This document shows, piece after piece, positions 1 to 5,646 of a DNA stretch of 7,392 nucleotides. Origin of the DNA: an uncultured Clostridia bacterium (GTDB lineage: Bacteria > Bacillota_A > Clostridia > Christensenellales > Aristaeellaceae); the NCBI GenBank assembly GCA_946613955.1, contig CAMOGC010000082.1:1-7392 (forward strand), written 5' to 3'. The translations under genes were made by a program, and so were the position numbers. How positions within the stretch are numbered: position 1 is the first letter of the stretch; each line of letters begins with the position of its first letter. The notes under the pieces are model-generated. The model was not told the DNA's origin. It ran no database searches and worked only from the letters and a program-made list of their open reading frames with translations.

Positions 1-7
1 TCCGCGC

Positions 8-1897
8 TTACGCCGTTTCCGCCGCGCCGGCGCCTGATTCCGCCGCCGGGGCGGCTTCCTCGTTCAGGATCCGCATGAATTCATCGCCGGTAATGGTTTC
101 CTGCTTCATCAGGCAGGCGGCCAGCTGATGCAGCTTTGCCTCGTTCTCCCGCAGGATCCGGTCCGCCTTTTCCCGGGCTTCCTTCACCACCGCCACCACC
201 TGGTCGTCGATCTTTTCGGCGTAGGCGGCGCTGCAGGCCAGGGAGGCGTCCCCGCCCAGATACTGATTGGTCACCGATTCCATGGCCACCATGCCAAAGT
301 CCCCCATGCCGTAGCGGGTAATCATGGCCCGGGCCAGCTTCGTGGCCTTCTCGATGTCGTTGGAGGCGCCGGTGGTAACGGCGTGGAACACCAGCTGCTC
401 CGCCGCCTGGCCCCCGGTCAGGGTGGCGATCTTGTTCAGCAGCTCCTCCCGGGTCATCAGATATCGCTCGTCCTCGTCCACCTGCATCGTATAGCCCAGG
501 GCGCCGGAGGTCCGGGGAATGATGGTGATCTTGGTCACCGGGGCGGAATGGGTCTGCATGGCCGCCACCAGGGCGTGGCCGATTTCGTGATAGGACACGA
601 TCCGCTTCTCGTTCTCGGACAGCACCGCGTTTTTCCGCTGGTAGCCGGCGATGACGACCTCCACGCTCTCCATCAGGTCGTTCTGGGTGACCTCCGTCCG
701 GCCCATCCGGACCGCGCGCAGCGCCGCCTCGTTGACGATGTTGGCCAGCTCCGCGCCGGAGGCGCCGGAGGTCGCCCGGGCGATTTCCTTCATGTCGATG
801 GCGCCGCTGCGCCGCACGTTTTTCGCGTGCACGTTCAGGATGGCCTCCCGGCCCCGCAGATCCGGCAGCTCCACCGGGATCCGCCGGTCGAACCGCCCGG
901 GCCGCAGCAGAGCCGGATCCAGGGATTCGGGCCGGTTGGTCGCCGCCAGAATCACGACGCCCTTTTTCCCGTCGAACCCGTCCATCTCCGTCAGCAGCTG
1001 GTTCAGCGTCTGCTCCCGCTCGTCGTTGCCGCCGATGGCGCCGGCCCCGTCCCGCTTTTTCCCGATGGTGTCGATTTCATCGATAAAGACGATGCAGGGA
1101 GCCTTCTCGTTGGCCTGCTTGAACAGGTCGCGCACCTTGGCCGCGCCCATACCGACGAACATCTCCACGAATTCCGAGCCGGAGATGGAGAAGAAGGGCA
1201 CCTTGGCCTCCCCCGCCACGGCCTTGGCCAGCAGGGTTTTGCCCGTTCCGGGAGGGCCCACCAGCAGCGCACCCTTGGGCAGCTTCGCCCCGATGCCGGC
1301 GTATTTGTCCGGATGCTCGAGGAAATCCACGATTTCCTTCAGCGCGTCCTTGGCCTCCTCCTCCCCGGCCACGTCCGCGAAGGTGACGCCGGTTTCCTTG
1401 TCGGCGACGATCCGGGCGTTGGCCTTGCCAAAGCTCATCGCGTTCATGCCGCCGCCCAGGCGCTTTCCCAGCTGCTGGCTCAGGAATCGCCCGAGCAGAA
1501 TGAAGATCAGAATCGGCAGGATCCAGCTGATCACGAAGGCCAGCAGGCTCCGGTTCTGGGTCGGGATCTGGGCGCTGAACCGGACGCCCGCCTTCTGCAG
1601 GCGGTCGATCAGCCCGTCGTCCGGAAAGACCGCGGTTTTATAGAGCTGCTCCGTTCCGGTTTCGTCCTTTGCGGCAAAAAGAATCTGATCCGATTCCTGC
1701 TCCAGGGAAACCTCCGTGACCTTGCCCGCGTCGACCCAGGCCAGGAAGTCGCTGTAGCCCACGGTATTGACCTGGCGGGCCATAATCATCGGGAACACAA
1801 AAGTATTGAGCACCAGCAGCACCGTCATCGCGATCAGCACATAATACATCAGCGGCTTTCGGCCCGGATGATTGTTTTCGTTATCTTTATCCAGCAT
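8..1897 (-). CDS. ftsH: FtsH, ATP-dependent membrane zinc metalloprotease
   Basis: This is a 629-residue FtsH, a normal length for the family. It is a membrane-anchored hexameric AAA+ protease that extracts and degrades misassembled membrane proteins and some regulators. A short cytoplasmic N-terminus leads into membrane segment 1 (about residues 18-40), an extracytoplasmic domain (about 41-117) and membrane segment 2 (about 118-138). The AAA module carries Walker A GPPGTGKT (214-221), the FVG pore loop (247-249), Walker B IVFIDEID (269-276) and the second region of homology ending RPGRFDRR (332-339). The peptidase domain has zinc motif HEIGH (437-441), Glu500, and the third zinc ligand Asp514 within TGASND. 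Isoleucine replaces the usual alanine in HEAGH, which leaves the ligands intact. The C-terminal tail is Ala/Glu-rich. The start is supported by AGAAAGGA nine bases upstream. The gene has its own promoter, stands alone after the DtxR-type regulator, and is complete. Identity is very secure. Confidence 0.98.
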   Translation of the reverse strand: MLDKDNENNHPGRKPLMYYVLIAMTVLLVLNTFVFPMIMARQVNTVGYSDFLAWVDAGKVTEVSLEQESDQILFAAKDETGTEQLYKTAVFPDDGLIDRLQKAGVRFSAQIPTQNRSLLAFVISWILPILIFILLGRFLSQQLGKRLGGGMNAMSFGKANARIVADKETGVTFADVAGEEEAKDALKEIVDFLEHPDKYAGIGAKLPKGALLVGPPGTGKTLLAKAVAGEAKVPFFSISGSEFVEMFVGMGAAKVRDLFKQANEKAPCIVFIDEIDTIGKKRDGAGAIGGNDEREQTLNQLLTEMDGFDGKKGVVILAATNRPESLDPALLRPGRFDRRIPVELPDLRGREAILNVHAKNVRRSGAIDMKEIARATSGASGAELANIVNEAALRAVRMGRTEVTQNDLMESVEVVIAGYQRKNAVLSENEKRIVSYHEIGHALVAAMQTHSAPVTKITIIPRTSGALGYTMQVDEDERYLMTREELLNKIATLTGGQAAEQLVFHAVTTGASNDIEKATKLARAMITRYGMGDFGMVAMESVTNQYLGGDASLACSAAYAEKIDDQVVAVVKEAREKADRILRENEAKLHQLAACLMKQETITGDEFMRILNEEAAPAAESGAGAAETA

Positions 1898-1914
1898 AAT
1901 CCGTATTCCTTTCT

Positions 1915-1965
1915 GCGGCCCGAAGCCGCGCGATTCCCCTCTCCGAAAAAAGAAGCCGGGGAACC
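1915..1965 (-). other. Structured 5' leader of ftsH (two candidate hairpins)
   Basis: If transcription starts about 7 bases after the -10 box, the ftsH leader is about 75-80 nt. It contains two inverted repeats. The upstream arm pair is 1958-1965 with 1932-1939 (GGTTCCCC with GGGGAATC on the minus strand, one G-U), enclosing 18 bases that include six T. The second is GCGGC-TTCGG-GCCGC (1915-1929), which ends directly against the AGAAAGGA ribosome binding site at 1907-1914. The sequence shows the pairing potential. Any effect on translation or stability is inference. The leader matches no riboswitch class I recognise. Confidence 0.45.
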
Positions 1966-1980
1966 TTTTTATCCACCGGC

Positions 1981-2009
1981 ATTATAGCCCTTTCCCCCCG
2001 GAAAGGGAA
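1981..2009 (-). promoter_or_regulatory. Promoter of ftsH
   Basis: On the minus strand a perfect TATAAT -10 hexamer lies at 1981-1986, about 85 bases before the ftsH ATG. The hexamer 17 bases upstream (2004-2009) reads TTCCCT and is a poor -35. A better TTGATT lies at 2014-2019, but 27 bases away, too far for normal sigma-A spacing. A weak -35 suggests a promoter that may depend on an activator or another feature. Confidence 0.6.
1988..2007 (-). promoter_or_regulatory. Perfect 8-bp inverted repeat inside the ftsH promoter (candidate operator)
   Basis: The arms CCCTTTCC and GGAAAGGG are exact complements separated by four G (minus strand). The element fills the spacer between the -35 position and the -10, and ends one base before TATAAT. 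A protein bound here would block RNA polymerase. It is not a CIRCE element (TTAGCACTC-N9-GAGTGCTAA), a CtsR heptamer repeat or a recognisable DtxR box, so the binding protein, if any, is unknown. Confidence 0.45.
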
Positions 2010-2069
2010 GGGCAATCAAAAAGCTTTCAGGCATTCTTCACTCTTTTTTCATCCCCCGGGCGGCCCGAA

Positions 2070-2086
2070 ATCCGGTTTTTCCGGAT
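2070..2086 (-). terminator. Weak candidate terminator after the DtxR-type regulator
   Basis: A 6-bp perfect stem (ATCCGG with CCGGAT) encloses a five-A loop on the minus strand, 58 bases beyond the regulator's stop. Only TTT follows before CGGG, so it lacks a proper U-tract. It is the best terminator-like element between the regulator and ftsH, but could be incidental. Confidence 0.25.
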
Positions 2087-2143
2087 AAGACTCCGGCGGC
2101 CGCTTTCCCGGGACGGAGCCCGCTCGGCCCTCTCCCGCCGGGC

Positions 2144-2524
2144 TTACGCCGGAGCGTTCCCCGCGTTCAGCATTTCTTCGCATTTTTTCAGGGCCCGGAA
2201 GGTTTCGTCGCTGATCACGTGCTCGATCCGGCAGGCGTCGGCCGTGGCGGTTTCCTCCTCAACCCCCAGGGCGGCGAAGAGCCGGGACAGCACCTGATGC
2301 CGCTCGTAGATTTTCCGGGCGATCTCCTCCCCCCTGGGCAGGAAAACCAGGTTTCCGTCCGCCTCCACCCGGATGCATTCATCCTCCCGGAGCTTGCCCA
2401 TGGCCCGGCTCACCGAGGGGCGGGACAGCCCCATTTCCTCCGCCACGTCGATGGCGCGGACGGTCTGCTTTTTTTCCTTCAGCCGCAGGATCGTTTCCAG
2501 ATACATCTCGCCGGATTCACGCAT
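2144..2524 (-). CDS. DtxR/MntR-family metal-dependent transcriptional regulator
   Basis: This 126-residue protein belongs to the DtxR/MntR family, dimeric repressors that bind DNA when loaded with Fe(II) or Mn(II). The winged helix-turn-helix covers about residues 8-62, with the recognition region near SRPSVSRAMGKL (34-45). The dimerisation and metal domain fills the rest. By alignment from memory, the primary metal site is Met7 (GEMYLETI), Cys98, Glu101 and His102 (ACRIEHVISDE). This resembles DtxR Met10/Cys102/Glu105/His106 rather than MntR Asp8/Glu99/Glu102/His103. His76 is kept, but the other DtxR ancillary ligands appear replaced (Ser80, Thr94). There is no SH3/FeoA-like C-terminal domain, so it is shorter than DtxR (about 226) and MntR (about 142). 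A good promoter and an AAGGGAG site nine bases before ATG support the start. No transporter target lies nearby, so the metal is undecided and no symbol is given. Confidence 0.9.
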   Translation of the reverse strand: MRESGEMYLETILRLKEKKQTVRAIDVAEEMGLSRPSVSRAMGKLREDECIRVEADGNLVFLPRGEEIARKIYERHQVLSRLFAALGVEEETATADACRIEHVISDETFRALKKCEEMLNAGNAPA

Positions 2525-2570
2525 AAAGATTCGCTCCCTTCCAGCAGATTTTCATCTCTTCCGCCCGGTC

Positions 2571-2599
2571 ATTATATCGTTTTCTTTCCCCGGGTGCAA
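2571..2599 (-). promoter_or_regulatory. Sigma-A-type promoter of the DtxR-type regulator
   Basis: On the minus strand TTGCAC (2594-2599) and TATAAT (2571-2576) are separated by exactly 17 bases. The -10 is perfect and the -35 keeps the TTG core. A start near 2564 gives a leader of about 40 nt ending in AAGGGAG (2534-2540). The regulator is therefore transcribed separately from the glpK operon. No clear DtxR/MntR operator palindrome overlaps it. Confidence 0.75.
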
Positions 2600-2606
2600 T
2601 GCTTTT

Positions 2607-2651
2607 CGGCGGATTTTCCCTCTCTCCTCCGCGCGCCGCCTCCGCCGGAGG
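2607..2651 (-). other. Inverted repeats just after the rph-rdgB stop
   Basis: Two bases after the stop is CCTCCG-G-CGGAGG (2639-2651 on the minus strand), which can form a 5-bp stem with a GGC loop. Part of it (CGGCGGA, 2641-2647) is also perfectly complementary to TCCGCCG at 2607-2613, giving an alternative 7-bp stem with a 27-base loop. TTTT (2603-2606 reads AAAA on the minus strand) is absent on the transcribed side, so this is not a classical intrinsic terminator. It may act as a 3'-end stabiliser or mean nothing in such GC-rich DNA. Confidence 0.25.
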
Positions 2652-2653
2652 AT

Positions 2654-3973
2654 TCAGCTTTCCCGCTCTTCCCGCAGCTTCCGCTTCATTTCCGCGCAGG
2701 CCCTGGCCCGGTGGCTGACGGCGTTTTTCTCCTCCCCGTTCAGCTCCGCGAAGGTCTTCCCCAGGGGCTCATACAGAAACAGGGGATCGTAGCCGAAGCC
2801 GCCCGTTCCCCGCCGGGCGAAAAGAATCGTCCCCGGGCAGCGGCCCTCCGCCACCAGCGGGGGCTCCCCGGGCCGCTTCAGCGCCAGGGCGCAGACGAAA
2901 GCCGCCCCTCGGTCCTTTACGCCCTCCATTTTTTTCAGCAGCAGGTCGTTGTTGGCCTCGTCGTCCCCGTGGCGGCCGCAGTAGCGGGCGGAATAAACCC
3001 CCGGCTCCCCGCCCAGCGCCTCCACCGTCAGGCCGCTGTCGTCGGCGATGGCGGGCAGTCCCGTCGCCGCGCAGACCGCCTCCGCCTTCAGGATCGCGTT
3101 GCCGGCAAAGGTCTCCGCCGTTTCGTCGATCTCCCCGTGGAAGCCCGCCGCCCCCATGGGCAGCACCGTATACTCCTCCCGGAAGATCTTCTGCAGCTCC
3201 CGCAGCTTGTGCTCGTTTCCGGTCGCCGCCAGCAGCACCGGCGGGGCGCACAGCAGCGCCGATCTTTCCCCCAGCGCCTCCTTCTGGGCGGCCATCAGCT
3301 CCCGGATGCCCTTTTCCGCCAGATCAAGCAGGACCTCCAGCTCCTCCCGGCGGAAGGCCCGTCCCTCGCCGGTGCCCTGGAGCTCGATCAGCTCCCCCGC
3401 CTCGTTCATCACGAAGTTCATGTCCGCCTGGGCCCGGCTGTCCTCCTCATAGCACAGATCCAGGCAGGGCGTATCCCCGACGAGGCCGCAGCTGACCGCG
3501 GCCACCTGGTGCCGGATGGGGGAGGAAAGCAGCTTCCCCTCCCGGATCAGCCCGTCGACCGCGCAGGTCAGGGCGACCATGGCGCCGGTAATGGACGCGG
3601 TCCGGGTGCCCCCGTCCGCCTCCAGCACGTCGCAGTCCAGCGTCACGGTGCGCTCTCCCAGCGCCTTCAGATCCACCGCCTGGCGCAGGGCCCGGCCGAT
3701 GAGCCGCTGGATTTCCACCCCCCGGCTGTCTTTCTTCAGCCCGTCCCGCTTTTTCCGCTCCTTCGTGGAGGCCGGCAGCATGGCATATTCCGCCGTCACC
3801 CATCCCTGGCCCTTGCCCTTCAGGAAGGGCGGCACGCTTTCCTCCACGCTGGCGGTACAGATGACCCGGGTGTTTCCCGTGGCGATCAGGCAGCTGCCCG
3901 CCGCCGTCCGGACAAAACCGGGTTCGATGGAAACCGGCCGCTTCTCCGCCGGCGCTCTTCCGTCCTCTCTCAT
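2654..3973 (-). CDS. RNase PH - RdgB (dITP/XTP pyrophosphatase) fusion protein
   Basis: One 439-residue ORF joins two complete enzymes. Residues 1 to about 240 are RNase PH (Rph), the phosphorolytic exoribonuclease that trims tRNA 3' ends. They show [14 protein letters not shown] (50-63), [10 protein letters not shown] (87-96), [11 protein letters not shown] (121-131), and Asp178 and Asp184 in [13 protein letters not shown], matching the catalytic aspartates of E. coli Rph. Residues from about 245 are RdgB/HAM1, which hydrolyses dITP, ITP and XTP to monophosphates. They show TGNEHK (251-256), AIADDSGL (308-315, with Asp312 as the likely catalytic base), GTGGFGYDP (389-397) and SHR (420-422). 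The linker is under 10 residues, with no stop, frameshift or usable internal start. The ATG lies two bases after the glpK stop, and its GGAGAGGA site lies inside glpK, so translation is coupled. Adjacent rph and rdgB genes are common in Firmicutes; a fused form is rarer but, I believe, known. Confidence 0.95.
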   Translation of the reverse strand: MREDGRAPAEKRPVSIEPGFVRTAAGSCLIATGNTRVICTASVEESVPPFLKGKGQGWVTAEYAMLPASTKERKKRDGLKKDSRGVEIQRLIGRALRQAVDLKALGERTVTLDCDVLEADGGTRTASITGAMVALTCAVDGLIREGKLLSSPIRHQVAAVSCGLVGDTPCLDLCYEEDSRAQADMNFVMNEAGELIELQGTGEGRAFRREELEVLLDLAEKGIRELMAAQKEALGERSALLCAPPVLLAATGNEHKLRELQKIFREEYTVLPMGAAGFHGEIDETAETFAGNAILKAEAVCAATGLPAIADDSGLTVEALGGEPGVYSARYCGRHGDDEANNDLLLKKMEGVKDRGAAFVCALALKRPGEPPLVAEGRCPGTILFARRGTGGFGYDPLFLYEPLGKTFAELNGEEKNAVSHRARACAEMKRKLREERES

Positions 3974-3975
3974 GC

Positions 3976-5484
3976 TCAGTCCTCTCCCCGCTTCTCGTGC
4001 TCCACCCAGTCCCGCGCCCGGGAAACCGCCTTATGCCATCCCCGCAGGTTCATCAGCCGCGTCGCCTCGTCCATGGCCGGGGTAAACTCCAGATCCTTCT
4101 GCCACAGATCCGCGATCTCCTCCGTGTTCCGATACAGGCCGCATCCCAGCCCCGCCAGGAGTGCCGCCCCCAGGGCCGTGGTTTCCATCACCCGGGGCCG
4201 CACCACCGGCAGGTGGCTGATATCCGCCTGGAACTGCATCAGGAAGGCATTGGCGCTGGCGCCCCCGTCCACCTGCAGCCGCCCGGGCGTCCTGCCGGAG
4301 TCCCGGATCATGGCCTGCATCAGGTCCTCGCTCTGATAGGCGATGGCCTCCAGCGCCGCCCGGACGATCTGGGCCCGGCCGGTGCCCCGGGTCATGCCCA
4401 CCAGCGTGCCCCGGCTGTACATATCCCACCAGGGGGCGCCCAGCCCCGTAAAGGCCGGCACCAGATAGACCCCGCCGGTGCCGGGGATGCTCTGGGCCAG
4501 GCCCTCGCTCTCCGAGGCCCGGGAGATGAGCTTCATCTCGTCCCGCAGCCACTGGATCGTGGCGCCGCCCATAAAGACGCTGCCCTCCAGGGCGTAGACC
4601 GGCTTTCCGCCGATCCGCCAGGCCATGGTGGTCAGCAGGCCGTTCTCGCTGCGCACCGGGGTGTCCCCCGTGTTCATCAGCATGAAGCAGCCCGTGCCGT
4701 AGGTATTCTTAACATCCCCCACCTTCCAGCAGGCCTGGCCAAAGAGGCTGGCGTGCTGATCGCCCGCCATGCCGGTCACCGGGATCGGCCGGCCCAGAAT
4801 GGCCGGATCCAGCGTGCCGATGAGCCCGGCGGAATCCACCACCTTCGGCAGACAGGCCCGGGGAATGTTCAGCATGGCCAGCAGCTCCTCGTCCCAGTCC
4901 TGGGTTTCCAGGTTGAAGAGCATCGTGCGCCCGGCGTTGGTCGCGTCGGTCACATGGGGCCGGCCGGTCAGCAGATGCCAGCAGAGGAAACTGTCCACCG
5001 TGCCGAAGCACAGCTCCCCCTTCTCCGCCCGCTCCTGCAGGTTGTAATAGTCCAGCATCCATTTCAGCTTCGTGCCGGAAAAATACGCGTCGGGAATCAG
5101 GCCGGTTTTCCGCCGGATCGTCTCGCCGTATCCGGCCTCCGTCAGATCCTCCACGATCCTCGCCGTCCGCCGGCACTGCCAGACGATGGCGTTGCCCACG
5201 CATTTGCCGGTCCGCCGGTCCCAGAGGAAGGTGGTCTCCCGCTGGTTGGTAATGCCGATGGCGGCCACCTCCGAGGGATCAACGCCGCTGAGCTTCACCG
5301 CCTCCTGCAGGGCCTGAATCTGGCTCTGGAGGATGTCCTCCGGATCATGCTCCACCCAGCCGGGATGGGGATAATGCTGGGGAAATTCCACCGCGTGGGA
5401 GGCGACGATTTCGCCCCTTTCGGTAAAAACGATGGCCCGGGAGCTGGTGGTCCCCTGGTCCAGCGCGATCAGATACCGTCCCAT
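3976..5484 (-). CDS. glpK: Glycerol kinase
   Basis: This 502-residue FGGY-family kinase phosphorylates glycerol with ATP to sn-glycerol 3-phosphate, trapping glycerol for glycolysis or lipid synthesis in the cytoplasm. Its length equals E. coli GlpK. Visible motifs are [12 protein letters not shown] (9-20, phosphate binding), [10 protein letters not shown] (80-89, with Arg82-Glu83 binding glycerol), Trp102, Tyr134 in [18 protein letters not shown] (241-250, catalytic Asp242), NTYGTGCF (260-267), [12 protein letters not shown] (342-353) and [17 protein letters not shown] (405-421, adenine side). The loop before GDQ (about 220-236) has no histidine, so the HPr phosphorylation site known from enterococcal GlpK seems absent. 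The start at 5484 is chosen because a perfect AGGAGG sits eight bases upstream; an in-frame ATG at 5556 lacks a site and would add an Arg-rich tail. No glpF or glpD is present. The stop is followed after GC by the rph-rdgB ATG. Confidence 0.98.
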   Translation of the reverse strand: MGRYLIALDQGTTSSRAIVFTERGEIVASHAVEFPQHYPHPGWVEHDPEDILQSQIQALQEAVKLSGVDPSEVAAIGITNQRETTFLWDRRTGKCVGNAIVWQCRRTARIVEDLTEAGYGETIRRKTGLIPDAYFSGTKLKWMLDYYNLQERAEKGELCFGTVDSFLCWHLLTGRPHVTDATNAGRTMLFNLETQDWDEELLAMLNIPRACLPKVVDSAGLIGTLDPAILGRPIPVTGMAGDQHASLFGQACWKVGDVKNTYGTGCFMLMNTGDTPVRSENGLLTTMAWRIGGKPVYALEGSVFMGGATIQWLRDEMKLISRASESEGLAQSIPGTGGVYLVPAFTGLGAPWWDMYSRGTLVGMTRGTGRAQIVRAALEAIAYQSEDLMQAMIRDSGRTPGRLQVDGGASANAFLMQFQADISHLPVVRPRVMETTALGAALLAGLGCGLYRNTEEIADLWQKDLEFTPAMDEATRLMNLRGWHKAVSRARDWVEHEKRGED

Positions 5485-5492
5485 AAGATGCT

Positions 5493-5498
5493 CCTCCT
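5493..5498 (-). promoter_or_regulatory. Ribosome binding site that fixes the glpK start
   Basis: AGGAGG on the minus strand lies eight bases before the ATG at 5482-5484. It is the strongest Shine-Dalgarno site in the window and decides the start against the upstream in-frame ATG at 5554-5556. Confidence 0.85.
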
Positions 5499-5527
5499 GT
5501 CTGCGTGCTCGAAGTGTCATTGGCCTT

Positions 5528-5640
5528 GCGGGATCCCGCGCCCGAGGGCGGGTCACGGCCGGGGCCTTCCGGGTTTTTCGCCCGCGAACCTGCCGGGGCG
5601 GTTCCGCCCCTGGCCGCTTCGCCGCCGGGGGTTTCCGGCG
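5528..5640 (-). repeat. Cluster of four short GC-rich inverted repeats between the propeller gene and glpK
   Basis: In transcription order the spacer holds CGCCGG-AAACCC-CCGGCG (5623-5640), GGGGCGG-AA-CCGCCCC (5595-5610, extendable by GCC/GGC with one bulge), CGCCC-TC-GGGCG (5539-5550) and the 12-base palindrome GCGGGATCCCGC (5528-5539). None is followed by a T-run. I find no -10/-35 pair in the spacer, so glpK may be reached by read-through from the propeller gene or from a promoter not obvious here. Possible roles are an mRNA processing or stability element, or a Rho-type or atypical terminator. Confidence 0.4.
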
Positions 5641-5646
5641 CCTGCG

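Noticed and set aside
1330..1500. Possible second zinc-site defect in FtsH (GGQAAEQ instead of GGRAAEE)
   Set aside because: The first Glu (residue 500) and the structural third ligand Asp514 are both kept. The changed residues are flanking, so the protease should be active. The substitution itself lies near position 400, not in the AAA region.
128..1987. Long plus-strand open frame of 619 codons opposite ftsH
   Set aside because: Its translation is low-complexity, rich in His, Gln, Gly, Arg and Pro, with no domain. It is the antisense shadow of a high-GC gene whose opposite frame is an unmistakable FtsH.
2525..2653. DtxR/MntR operator for autoregulation upstream of the regulator gene
   Set aside because: I looked for a 19-bp palindrome of the DtxR or MntR type over the promoter and found none. 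The CCCGGG within the spacer is too short and GC-generic.
3200..3300. Rph and RdgB as two separate genes hidden by a missed stop
   Set aside because: There is no stop, frameshift, ribosome binding site or suitable Met at the junction (residues 228-250), and both domains run through in one frame.
2219..4336. Plus-strand open frame of 705 codons spanning the regulator, rph-rdgB and the end of glpK
   Set aside because: It runs antisense across three clearly real genes and two intergenic regions, shows no recognisable motif, and reflects the scarcity of stops in GC-rich DNA.
5485..5556. Upstream in-frame start for glpK (ATG at 5554-5556)
   Set aside because: It would add 24 Arg-rich residues absent from the family, cross the inverted-repeat spacer, and lacks a ribosome binding site. 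The ATG at 5484 has AGGAGG and gives the standard 502-residue length.
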